In this document: one piece after another, positions 1-7,590 of the stretch
Layout of the letters: each line of letters begins with the position of its first letter
Position numbering within the stretch: the stretch's first letter is position 1
Source: Myxococcota bacterium
GTDB taxonomy: Bacteria; Myxococcota_A; Polyangia; HGW-17
Direction of reading: 5' to 3'
DNA: 9,243 bases
Assembly: GCA_018821745.1 (NCBI GenBank)
Contig: JAHJLU010000097.1
Location: forward strand, 1-9,243
Made by a program: the position numbers and the translations under genes
The notes under the pieces: generated by a model
Seen by the model: the letters and a program-made list of their open reading frames with translations, nothing else
Database searches by the model: none
Told to the model about the DNA's origin: nothing

Positions 1-267
1 ATTGACGGCGGAGTTGGCGGTGTTGATTGCTTTGCGCATGTACAACTGGGGTTTCTCCCGCAGCTGCTCCAGGTCGAGGTTCTTGAACTCTTTAATAAGA
101 GATTTCACAACGATTTTGGAGGCTACGGAGCCACCAGCATACCCGCCCATGCCGTCGGCGACCACGAGGAACCAGTTGTTCTCGTCGAAACTGAAAAAAT
201 CGACTGCGTCCTGGTTTTCCTCACGCATTTTACCGATATCTGTGATTAATACCGCTTTTCGAGCCAA
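1..267 (-). CDS. PP2C-family Ser/Thr protein phosphatase, N-terminal part (runs off the left edge)
   Basis: Reading the minus strand gives 89 codons with no stop up to the window edge. The frame carries the two N-terminal PP2C signatures: TDIGKMREENQD (residues 9-20, the RxxNxD motif) and VVADGMGG (residues 35-42, whose Asp38 is a metal ligand in this family). Such Stp/PrpC-type enzymes are Mn/Mg-dependent cytoplasmic phosphatases that usually counteract Hanks-type Ser/Thr kinases; a full protein is about 240-270 residues, so most of it lies outside. I chose a TTG start at 267 because it gives a family-typical N-terminus (MARKAVLITDIG) and has GAGAGG nine bases upstream. An in-frame ATG at 354 preceded by GGGAGGG would add 29 residues rich in codons atypical of this window. 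The gene diverges from the HD-GYP regulator. Family assignment is firm; the start is uncertain and the kinase partner is not visible. Confidence 0.85.
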   Translation of the reverse strand, partial: MARKAVLITDIGKMREENQDAVDFFSFDENNWFLVVADGMGGYAGGSVASKIVVKSLIKEFKNLDLEQLREKPQLYMRKAINTANSAVN

Positions 268-298
268 AACACCGGTCCTCTCTTTGGTGATCGTCAGG

Positions 299-329
299 AT
301 AATACCTGGTCTGGAAAATATCCAGTGAA
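299..329 (-). promoter_or_regulatory. possible promoter of the PP2C phosphatase gene
   Basis: On the minus strand TATTAT (304-299) resembles a -10 box. It would start a transcript about 25 bases before the TTG start at 267. The only -35-like hexamer is TTCACT (329-324), at a long 19-base spacing, so support is weak. If the gene really starts at ATG 354 this site cannot be its promoter. Confidence 0.25.
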
Positions 330-508
330 TTGTTGTTGGGTACCCCTTCCCCATGGACCCTCCCCGTCTTTTTTTTCAGACAGGCGGGAAACAGGAGAAA
401 TCTTCCCCCGGGTGAATCCCGAGCGGTGGTTTGAAGTGGCTGTTTTCAAGTCGTTATCCTCCGCCGGGAGATTGTGCAAAATAATCTATGCATTTTTCCC
501 TCCGAACA

Positions 509-537
509 TTGACCGTTTCCAAGCGATCCTGTAATAT
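509..537 (+). promoter_or_regulatory. sigma70-like promoter of the HD-GYP/gyrA gene train
   Basis: TTGACC (509-514, five of six consensus bases) and TAATAT (532-537, four of six) are separated by exactly 17 bases. A start of transcription near 544 would leave a leader of under 20 bases, which still includes the AAAGGA ribosome binding site at 549-554, seven bases before the ATG at 562. It is the best promoter seen upstream of the plus-strand genes. The remainder of the divergent gap (268-508) shows only short T and C runs and weak inverted repeats. Confidence 0.6.
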
Positions 538-561
538 TCCCCCAGCAAAAAGGACGGCTCC

Positions 562-2061
562 ATGTACGATCCGGATCGAAAAAATTTTACTATCCTTGTA
601 GTTGATGACGAAATGGTCATCCGGGATGTACTCGAGGATTTTCTCTCCTCCGAGGGATTCAACGTCGTTACCGTCTCCAACGGGCAGCTGGCGCTCGAAG
701 AGCTTGAGGAAGAACACTACGACGCCCTTTTAAGCGACCTGATGATGCCCACAATGACGGGTATCGAACTCATCGAGGAAGTGAACCGTCGCGGATATGA
801 AATCGTGACCATCATCATGACGGGATACGGGACCATCGAGACGGCGGTTCAGGCCATGAAGATCGGGGCCTTTGATTATATCCTGAAGCCTTTCAAAATG
901 GAGGAAGTCCTCCAGGTACTCAAGCGGTGCTTCGAGCGCCAGGCACTGCAGCAGGAAAATATCAACCTCAAAGAGACGCTCAACATCTATAAGATCTCCG
1001 AGACCATCGCCTCTTCCCGTAACGTGCACGAGATTCTCAGCGAAATTCTCCAGGCCTCCCTCGATGAAATGGACGCGGACTACATTGCCCTCCAGACCTT
1101 CGAGGAGTTTTCCATTCCCGACCTGTTTGAAGAGCGATTCAAGCTGGAGTCTTTGCGGGGAGCCTTCTCTCTGAACCTTCCCGAAATGCGTGCGGCGCTC
1201 GCCTCAAGTGGGTCCATTATCGCCGAAGGCCTCGAAATAAATAAGTATATCACATTGACCCAGGCGGAGCTTGTCCCCGTCTCGCTCATGGCCACCACCC
1301 TCAGGGTCTCCAATATCACGCTGGGGTTTCTCACGGCCCTCTCTTTCTCCAAAAAGACCCATTTCCGTGAAGGGCATCGCAAGTTTCTCTCCATCCTGGG
1401 AACCAAGGCTGCTTCATCATTGGAAAACTTCCGTCTCATTGATGAACTCAAAGAGGCAAACAGGGAGTTGACAGAAGCCAACCAGGCCATCCAGGAAAAC
1501 TTTCGCCAGACCATCCTCGGTTTTGCACGGGCCATCGAACAAAACGATCCGTACACCCGCGGTCACTCGGACCGTGTGGCCCAATATTCCAGGATGATAG
1601 CTGAGAATCTCGATCTCGGTGATCAGTTCGTCGAAGACATCACCTTCGCCGGGCAGCTTCACGATATTGGCAAGATCGGCATCTCCCCCCAAAAACTTAA
1701 TAAAGCCGGGAAATTGAACGCACCGGAAATTCGCATGTTCAGGAGGCACCCCGAGATGGGTAAACGGATTCTCGAGCCCATCCCCTTCATGCGTCATCTC
1801 ATTCCCGGTGTTTATTGTCATCACGAAAAATACGACGGCACGGGATATCCACAGGGCCTCAAAGAGGAAGAAATTCCGCTCATGGGCCGCATCATCGCCG
1901 TGGCCGACACCTACGACGCCATGACTTCAGACCGATCATACAGGAAGGCACTCTCCTTCGATGTGGCGCTCGACGAACTGAAGCGTAACTCCGGGACACA
2001 GTTCGACCCGGACATGGTCGTGGCTTTTTTAGGTGCCATCGGTAAAAGGAAATCTTTATGA
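562..2061 (+). CDS. response regulator with receiver, GAF-like and HD-GYP (c-di-GMP phosphodiesterase) domains
   Basis: The 499-residue protein begins with a CheY-like receiver (about 9-125) holding the acidic pair D15/D16, phosphoacceptor D59 in SDLMMP, T87 and K109 in LKPF. A linker and GAF-like region follow (about 140-288), then a short coiled coil (about 290-315). The C-terminal HD-GYP domain (about 316-495) looks catalytically complete: H335 in GHSDRV, the HD pair H367/D368 in LHDIGKIG, H396, H420/H421 in the HHEKYDGTGYP block that carries the GYP signature, and D448 in VADTYDAM. HD-GYP enzymes hydrolyse cyclic di-GMP to pGpG or GMP. A phosphorylation-controlled cytosolic phosphodiesterase is therefore expected, with an unknown partner kinase. 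AAAGGA precedes the ATG by seven bases. The stop overlaps the gyrA start as ATGA, implying translational coupling. No DNA-binding domain is seen. Confidence 0.93.
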   Translation: MYDPDRKNFTILVVDDEMVIRDVLEDFLSSEGFNVVTVSNGQLALEELEEEHYDALLSDLMMPTMTGIELIEEVNRRGYEIVTIIMTGYGTIETAVQAMKIGAFDYILKPFKMEEVLQVLKRCFERQALQQENINLKETLNIYKISETIASSRNVHEILSEILQASLDEMDADYIALQTFEEFSIPDLFEERFKLESLRGAFSLNLPEMRAALASSGSIIAEGLEINKYITLTQAELVPVSLMATTLRVSNITLGFLTALSFSKKTHFREGHRKFLSILGTKAASSLENFRLIDELKEANRELTEANQAIQENFRQTILGFARAIEQNDPYTRGHSDRVAQYSRMIAENLDLGDQFVEDITFAGQLHDIGKIGISPQKLNKAGKLNAPEIRMFRRHPEMGKRILEPIPFMRHLIPGVYCHHEKYDGTGYPQGLKEEEIPLMGRIIAVADTYDAMTSDRSYRKALSFDVALDELKRNSGTQFDPDMVVAFLGAIGKRKSL

Positions 2062-4709
2062 ACGATTCTTTTGTGAAAAACGAGGAGCTGCATATTCAGC
2101 CCATCAGTATTGTCAAGGAGATGCAACGCTCGTTCCTTGACTATTCCATGAGCGTTATTGTCTCACGCGCGCTCCCCGATGTCCGGGACGGCCTCAAACC
2201 GGTGCACAGAAGAATTCTGTACACCATGCACATTCTCAAGAACAACGCCGGCGGGTCCTACAAAAAATCAGCCCGTATCGTGGGCGACACCATGGGTCGT
2301 TTTCATCCCCATGGTGACTCTGCCATCTACGATGCCCTCGTTCGACTCTCCCAGCCCTTCTCCATGCGGTATCCCCTGGTCGACGGACAGGGTAACTTCG
2401 GCTCCATCGACGGTGATCCTGCTGCCGCCATGCGTTATACAGAGGTTCGCATGGATCGTCTGGCCGGGGAGATGCTCACCGACATCGACAAGGAGACCGT
2501 AGACTTTATCCCCAACTATGACGACAAGGAGATGGAGCCCTCGGTGCTGCCCAACCGCATCCCCAACCTGCTCCTCAACGGAGCGTCGGGGATCGCCGTT
2601 GGTATGGCCACCAACATCCCCCCACACAACCTCCACGAGATCGTCGACGCACTCATACTGCTTCTTGAGAAGCCCGGCGCCGATCTCCCCGAGCTCATGC
2701 GGTTCATCAAGGGCCCCGATTTTCCCACGGGCGGCTTTATCTATGGCCGTGAAGGGATCTGGAATGCCTACAAGACGGGGCGTGGCAAGGTGCTGATGCG
2801 CGCCAGGGTCGATGTTGAAGAGGTGGGGAATGATCGGGAAGCGCTGGTCATTTCGGAGATTCCCTTCCAGGTCAACAAGTCCATGCTGGTCAGCAAAATA
2901 GCTGATCTGGTAAAAGAAAAAACCATTGAGGGGATCTCCGACATCCGCGACGAGTCCGACAAGAGCGGGATGCGGGTGGTGATTTTCCTCAAAAAAGACG
3001 CGTTCTACGAGATCGTCCTCAATCGGCTCTACAAGCTCACTCAGCTCCAGAGCACCTTCGGCGTCAATATGATCGCCATCGTCGATGGCAAGCCCCAACT
3101 CATGGATCTCAAGACGGTGCTGGGCAAGTTCCTCGAACACCGTCGCCAGGTCATTCTGCGCCGTACGGAGTTCCAGCTCAACGAGGCCCTTCGGCGTCAG
3201 GAGCTGGTCGAGGGGCTCGGTGTTGCCTCCCTGAATATTCAAGAAGTTATCGATCTCATTAGAAAATCTTCAAATCCTGAAGAGGCGAAGATCAAGCTCA
3301 TGGCCTTTGACTTCGACGGGTATGCACGGTTCCTTGAACGGGCCGGGATTGATCCCGCCGATCACCCCGTGAAGAACCCCTATCGCCTCTCGGTCCGTCA
3401 GGCCACCGCCATCCTCGACATGCGTCTCCATCGGCTCACCGGGCTCCAGCAGGAGAAGCTGGCCGATGAGTTCCGCGAGCTCGTCGAGACCATCAAAGGG
3501 CTCCGTAATCTCCTGGACAACGAACCGGTCCTCATCGCCGAGATGATCCGTGAGTTGACAGAAATCAAAGAGAAATACGGAGACGAACGCCGCACACAGA
3601 TCCTGGAGTCTTCCGGTGAACTGAGTATGGAAGATCTCGTCGAAGATGAGGCCACGGTTCTCACCATGACCAAGGCCGGATATATCAAGACCACCCCCGC
3701 CGATGCCTACAAGGCGCAGAACAGGGGAGGGCGCGGTCGAAAAGGGGCGGTACTCCGTGACGACGAAGACATGGTGATTCAGGTCCTTGCCGCCACAGCC
3801 CATAAGACCATCCTGTTCTTTACGGACACGGGGCGAGTCTTCAAAGAGAAGATGTATTCCCTGCCCAAGGGGGGTCCCAACTCCCGCGGGAAGGCGATTA
3901 TCAACTTCCTCGGGCTGCAGAACGAAGAGAAGATTGTCACCATGCTCTCGGTGGCAGATATGGAATCGGAAGATTTCATCTTCTTCGTCACCCAGAATGG
4001 TATCGTCAAGAAGACCGCCATCTCCCAGTTTGCCAATATCAATCAGAACGGGATCATTGCCATTAAAATCGATGAGGGAGATCACCTCATCGCCGCAAAT
4101 ATTACCGACGGTACCCGGCACATCTTCCTCGGGACCAAAGATGGCTACGCAAACAGGTTCCCCGAAGATAATGTGCGCGGCTCCGGACGTGCAACGAGGG
4201 GGGTCAAGGGCATCAACCTGCGCGCGGGAGATCGGGTGGTGGGAGCCTCCATTCTCGACCCGACCGATGAACATGCCACGGTCCTCTCCATCAGCGAGAT
4301 GGGCTTCGGAAAACGTTCCAACGCTGTGGAATACACCCCCCACAAGCGTGGAAGCATGGGGGTTATCAGCCTCCAGACCACCGACCGCAACGGCAGCATG
4401 ATCGCCTGCATGGTGGTTGAAGAAGGGCAGCATCTCATTGTGCTCACGGAGAATGGCATTCTTATTCGCGTGGCCATCTCCGACCTGAGGGTGCAGTCCC
4501 GAAACACCCAGGGTGTGACCATTATGCGCCTTGATCAGGGAGATCGTATCATTGATGTAACGCTCCTGAAGGATATGGATACTTCCGGTGAAGACAGCGA
4601 AGACGAAGACGAGGAGGCTGTCGATCCCTCCGAGGATTCCGGCGATTTCACAAGCCCCGGGGATGACGCCGGGGACACTTCACCGGAACCCACTCCTGAA
4701 CCCCAGTAA
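2058..4709 (+). CDS. gyrA: DNA gyrase subunit A
   Basis: The 883-residue protein is the breakage-reunion subunit of the type IIA topoisomerase that, with GyrB, introduces negative supercoils using ATP. The N-terminal half has the winged-helix and tower domains, with catalytic Tyr127 in AAAMRYTEVRM. The quinolone-determining region reads HPHGDSAIYD with Ser88 and Asp92, the susceptible-type residues at E. coli positions 83 and 87. The C-terminal DNA-wrapping pinwheel (about 528-838) shows six blade-like repeats and a GyrA box, QNRGGRG (554-560). This box favours GyrA over ParC, although its second residue is Asn rather than the usual Arg/Lys. A Glu/Asp/Pro-rich tail occupies about 841-883. AAGGA lies seven bases before the ATG, which overlaps the upstream stop by four bases. 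gyrB is not adjacent. Identity is very secure. Confidence 0.97.
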   Translation: MNDSFVKNEELHIQPISIVKEMQRSFLDYSMSVIVSRALPDVRDGLKPVHRRILYTMHILKNNAGGSYKKSARIVGDTMGRFHPHGDSAIYDALVRLSQPFSMRYPLVDGQGNFGSIDGDPAAAMRYTEVRMDRLAGEMLTDIDKETVDFIPNYDDKEMEPSVLPNRIPNLLLNGASGIAVGMATNIPPHNLHEIVDALILLLEKPGADLPELMRFIKGPDFPTGGFIYGREGIWNAYKTGRGKVLMRARVDVEEVGNDREALVISEIPFQVNKSMLVSKIADLVKEKTIEGISDIRDESDKSGMRVVIFLKKDAFYEIVLNRLYKLTQLQSTFGVNMIAIVDGKPQLMDLKTVLGKFLEHRRQVILRRTEFQLNEALRRQELVEGLGVASLNIQEVIDLIRKSSNPEEAKIKLMAFDFDGYARFLERAGIDPADHPVKNPYRLSVRQATAILDMRLHRLTGLQQEKLADEFRELVETIKGLRNLLDNEPVLIAEMIRELTEIKEKYGDERRTQILESSGELSMEDLVEDEATVLTMTKAGYIKTTPADAYKAQNRGGRGRKGAVLRDDEDMVIQVLAATAHKTILFFTDTGRVFKEKMYSLPKGGPNSRGKAIINFLGLQNEEKIVTMLSVADMESEDFIFFVTQNGIVKKTAISQFANINQNGIIAIKIDEGDHLIAANITDGTRHIFLGTKDGYANRFPEDNVRGSGRATRGVKGINLRAGDRVVGASILDPTDEHATVLSISEMGFGKRSNAVEYTPHKRGSMGVISLQTTDRNGSMIACMVVEEGQHLIVLTENGILIRVAISDLRVQSRNTQGVTIMRLDQGDRIIDVTLLKDMDTSGEDSEDEDEEAVDPSEDSGDFTSPGDDAGDTSPEPTPEPQ

Positions 4710-4729
4710 ACTCCTCTTTCGGTGCTCCC

Positions 4730-4960
4730 ATGGGAGACAAACTTTCCGCCGCGCGTGTTTCTTTAATCGGTATTGAACTGGGCATCAGTGTCACCGTGGG
4801 AATTCTTCTCGGTCTGTGGCTCGATGCAAAATTTGGCACCTCACCGTGGCTGCTCATTGTATTTCTTATCTTTGGTGTCTCCGCAGGATTCCGGAATATT
4901 TACTCAATTATGATGAAGGCGGAGAAGGATTCAAAGGAACAGGAGAAGAAGCGGCTCTGA
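4730..4960 (+). CDS. AtpZ/AtpI-family small membrane protein
   Basis: This 76-residue protein has two predicted membrane helices (about 9-31 and 39-57) and a charged C-terminal tail (63-76, ending EKKRL). The LGLWLDAKFGTSPW block at the end of helix 1 and GFRN after helix 2 match the AtpZ type of the ATPase gene 1 family. In many bacteria these proteins are encoded at the head of the F1Fo ATP synthase operon and are thought to act in Fo c-ring assembly or divalent cation handling. Here it follows gyrA by 20 bases and no atpI, atpB or atpE follows within the window, so the usual context is missing. The ATG has no clear upstream ribosome binding site, and translation may depend on read-on from gyrA. 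Family call good; function inferred only. Confidence 0.82.
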   Translation: MGDKLSAARVSLIGIELGISVTVGILLGLWLDAKFGTSPWLLIVFLIFGVSAGFRNIYSIMMKAEKDSKEQEKKRL

Positions 4961-5008
4961 GAATTTTGCCCCATGAGCCGGGAACCATATCACCTATCCC
5001 CTCGCCAC

Positions 5009-5054
5009 CATTTGGACCTCGGGCCGGTTTAACCTTGTTTTGCGGGCCCAAATG
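5009..5054. other. imperfect inverted repeat in the gap before the YihY-family gene
   Basis: CATTTGG (5009-5015) and CCAAATG (5048-5054) are exact reverse complements flanking a GC-rich interior. No T-run follows, so it is not a standard terminator. The 109-base gap (4961-5069) shows no good promoter or coding frame. The repeat may be fortuitous. Confidence 0.2.
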
Positions 5055-5069
5055 ATCTAACGTGATCCA

Positions 5070-6581
5070 GTGTATTCCAGACTTGTTCAGTTAAAACGAA
5101 GGATTGGAAAGCCTCTCTCAAAGCTGCCCCTCCATTTACGGTGGATGGCGGCGGCGTATCGCTTCGTGGCACATAGTGTAAGAATTTGGATTAACAGGGA
5201 TATCTTCAGAATCAGTTCCGGACTTGCCTTTGAATCCATCTTCTCCATCGTGCCGCTGGCGGCTCTGGGGCTCTGGTTTATCGATGCCATTGGCCAGTCG
5301 ACCCACGTCAAGGCCCTCGCGGATTATATCGGCCGGCAGCTCTTCCCCTCCTTTGGTCCCGAAGCAATCGATATGGTCAGAAAAATGGCCACCCGCATCA
5401 AGGGAGAGTACCTGGGGACTGTGGGGGCGGTGGCCACGCTGCTCATCTCCATTATGGTCTTTCTGAGCATCGAGAAGGCCTTCAACGAGATCTGGGAAGA
5501 GCGAAAAAAGAGGGGGTTTTTCTCCCAGTTTTCCACCTACTGGACGCTGGTCAGTCTCATCCCCCTCATGACACTGCTGGTGTTCCTGCGCCGCACGGAT
5601 TTCCCCGTAATCTCCCACCCGTGGGTGGCGCACTTTACTGTATTCTTTATGTTTTTTCTCGCCAACAAGCTCATTCCCAACACCCAGGTAAAGACCTCGG
5701 CCGCCATCCTGGGGAGTCTGGTCTCCACCTTGTTTTTCCAGATCGCCCGCATCGCCTTCTCCAAATATTTCTCCTCCAAATATTTTGGCATCTATGCGGA
5801 GATCGGGGTCCTGTTCCTCATGCTGGTGTGGATCTACTATATCTGGCTCACTGTTCTTCTGGGAGCCATTGTGGCCCATGTGTTCCAGCGGTTCTCCTAT
5901 CTGGAGGAGCGCCGGATCACCGAGAGCCGGTGGGCCGTATTTCCAGGAGAACCGCTCTCCTGGCGTGCCTGGTCAATTCTTGATTTTATGTATCATAACA
6001 GAGAACTGCATGATACTCAAACCGTCGCTCTTTCCCTGGGGGAGAGCCCTGAGCTGGTGGAACTCATGTGCAAACAGATGGAGCAGGAGGATATCCTGTT
6101 TCGCGTGGGAGAGCGGTGGGGCCTCGCCATTGAGGATTCACGCAAGATTACTGTTGCACGGGTCGCAAAGGCATTTGCCAAGCCTATCCACGGCGATGCG
6201 GGCAAGGCCTCGGATCTGTGGCAGGAGCTCTCTGATTATTTCATGGAGTTCGGGGAGCGTATCAATCTCACACACATTGATGATTTCAAAGAAATTATCC
6301 ATGACATCAAGGCGGAATTGGAGAGGGACCCTTCCAGTCTCTCCAATGGGGGATCGTCCTGGACCCGCCCCCTCGCTACCCCCGATCGCGATTTGCCGGG
6401 GCTGCACGTCATGACAACGGAGCCCATGGAATCCCACGATGACCCTGGGGAGTCGTCCCCGCCAGAAGAGGCTCCCCTTGTGCCGCCCGTGGAGTCAGTG
6501 ACCCTCCCCCCGAAAAAGAAAAAGAAGAAGGCAGCAAAGAAGATTCCCTTGAAACCCGAAAATATCATCGTCCCCAAATAA
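5070..6581 (+). CDS. YihY/BrkB-family (formerly 'RNase BN') inner-membrane protein with C-terminal extension
   Basis: The 503-residue protein has the YihY/BrkB layout. A GLAFESIFSIVPL segment opens the first membrane helix (about 50-71), and further helices lie near 116-136, 156-173, 185-201, 211-230 and 243-272. The family is an inner-membrane group whose biochemical role is unsettled; the old RNase BN label is considered wrong. After the membrane core, 290-420 is a soluble cytosolic region with a winged-helix-like stretch (about 297-370). A Pro/Ser/Glu-rich linker and a tail with six consecutive lysines (482-487) follow. The protein is much longer than E. coli YihY (about 290 residues). The start is uncertain: GTG at 5070 is the furthest possible (an in-frame stop lies at 5058-5060) but has no visible ribosome binding site, and ATG 5145 is an alternative that keeps every helix. 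The next gene begins 16 bases downstream. Confidence 0.85.
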   Translation: MYSRLVQLKRRIGKPLSKLPLHLRWMAAAYRFVAHSVRIWINRDIFRISSGLAFESIFSIVPLAALGLWFIDAIGQSTHVKALADYIGRQLFPSFGPEAIDMVRKMATRIKGEYLGTVGAVATLLISIMVFLSIEKAFNEIWEERKKRGFFSQFSTYWTLVSLIPLMTLLVFLRRTDFPVISHPWVAHFTVFFMFFLANKLIPNTQVKTSAAILGSLVSTLFFQIARIAFSKYFSSKYFGIYAEIGVLFLMLVWIYYIWLTVLLGAIVAHVFQRFSYLEERRITESRWAVFPGEPLSWRAWSILDFMYHNRELHDTQTVALSLGESPELVELMCKQMEQEDILFRVGERWGLAIEDSRKITVARVAKAFAKPIHGDAGKASDLWQELSDYFMEFGERINLTHIDDFKEIIHDIKAELERDPSSLSNGGSSWTRPLATPDRDLPGLHVMTTEPMESHDDPGESSPPEEAPLVPPVESVTLPPKKKKKKAAKKIPLKPENIIVPK

Positions 6582-6597
6582 TGGAAAACCCGCACCG

Positions 6598-7590
6598 ATG
6601 ATCCTTATATTAATGATCGCCTCAGGCTGTTTCCTCGGGGAACCGCTGGTTTCCTCGGACGGGACCGGCATAAAATCCCTGTGGGAGACCCCCGGCGCAC
6701 TGGAAGTCATCGTTCGGGGAAACTGCAGGTTTACCCCGGCCCCGAATATCAGTCTTGTGGAGGGAGTCTCCCAAAAACCCATCGCCATGGTGAAGGTGCT
6801 GCTGCAAAAAGGGGAGAAAATTCTTGAGGTAACGACCGGGCCTTCGGGTGAGTTTTCCCTGCCCGAATCCGGTTATTGGACCATGTTCTACGAGGGGGAT
6901 GTGCTGCACCTGCCATGCAAGGAGTCCCGGAATTTTGTTCTGGGAGTGAAAACAGCAAACACCGGTCTGGTCTGGGTCCGATGGACATTTTTGCTGGTGT
7001 CCTGTTTTTTGATGCTTTTTTTCTTCCGCGGGCGCCTTCTCTTTTTACTGCTCCACAAAAAATCAAAGAAAGAGGGGGGGGATCAATTTACCCAGGAGGG
7101 GTTTGTCCGGATCAGTTCGGGGCGGTTCAAGTTAGGACAGATTTTTGGAGGTCGCCGCTGGACAGGCAAAGTTGTGGACTGGAGAGGGGAGCATCCGTTG
7201 TATGCGGCGAAGGTCGAGTGGGAGGGTGTGAAGATCCTCACCGATGAAGATGGAAGTTTTGAAGCGCCGGCCCAGGGGCTGCGGGTGGTGGTGTCCTATG
7301 AGGGGTACAAGTCCCAGTCCGTGACTCTCGGTCGTGAAGGTGGAGAAATCATTGTTAAAATGATCTCTTTGCGGCACTGGGCGCTTTTTCTTCTGCGCAG
7401 AATTTTTCAACTGCACGCCCCTGATCTTGCCCACTCCATGACCCCCAGAGAGGGCATTGAGAGGCAGATCCCTCCACCGGATGTGATTTCCCGCCTGGAA
7501 GCGCTCGCCTACGGGCAGGAGGAGCCCATGGAGGGAGAATTGGAAACCCTAAGGATATCATTGGGACAAAGCGGATCTCCCGACAAATGA
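6598..7590 (+). CDS. unrecognised membrane protein with two carboxypeptidase-regulatory-like beta-sandwich segments
   Basis: I do not recognise this 330-residue protein as a named family. A short hydrophobic N-terminus (1-14) could be a signal anchor; IASGC with Cys11 is only a poor lipobox. Residues about 35-118 look like a beta-sandwich (TGPSGEFSLPESGYW). A strong membrane helix (about 127-152) is followed by HKKSKK, which by the positive-inside rule puts the rest in the cytosol. Residues 187-255 form a clearer carboxypeptidase-regulatory-like repeat, with TDEDGSF (215-221) and VSYEGYKSQSVTL. A hydrophobic or amphipathic helix (257-272) and a polar tail complete it. ATG 6598 is the only start before an in-frame stop at 6550; no strong ribosome binding site precedes it. 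Close spacing suggests co-transcription with the YihY-family gene. It could be an envelope accessory protein, but no catalytic motif is visible. Confidence 0.75.
   Translation: MILILMIASGCFLGEPLVSSDGTGIKSLWETPGALEVIVRGNCRFTPAPNISLVEGVSQKPIAMVKVLLQKGEKILEVTTGPSGEFSLPESGYWTMFYEGDVLHLPCKESRNFVLGVKTANTGLVWVRWTFLLVSCFLMLFFFRGRLLFLLLHKKSKKEGGDQFTQEGFVRISSGRFKLGQIFGGRRWTGKVVDWRGEHPLYAAKVEWEGVKILTDEDGSFEAPAQGLRVVVSYEGYKSQSVTLGREGGEIIVKMISLRHWALFLLRRIFQLHAPDLAHSMTPREGIERQIPPPDVISRLEALAYGQEEPMEGELETLRISLGQSGSPDK

Noticed and set aside
2..328. Plus-strand frame across the left edge
   Set aside because: It is the shadow of the PP2C phosphatase, whose conserved motifs are on the minus strand.
361..430. 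T-run and small inverted repeats (GGGAA/TTCCC, CGGG/CCCG) in the divergent gap
   Set aside because: The stems are only four or five pairs and do not sit in a consistent position relative to either gene, so they are likely chance.
2311..2370. Possible quinolone-resistance change in the gyrA determining region
   Set aside because: Ser88 and Asp92 are the susceptible-type residues at the two main resistance positions, so no resistance is indicated.
2268..4433. Two long minus-strand open frames (2268-3242 and 3270-4433) opposite gyrA
   Set aside because: They lie entirely antisense to an unmistakable gyrA. Their openness follows from the GC-rich third positions of that gene, and their translations show no recognisable domain.
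4655..4674. CCCCGG/CCGGGG hairpin near the end of gyrA
   Set aside because: It lies inside the coding sequence for the acidic tail, where repeated Gly-Asp codons create it, and there is no T-run to make it a terminator.
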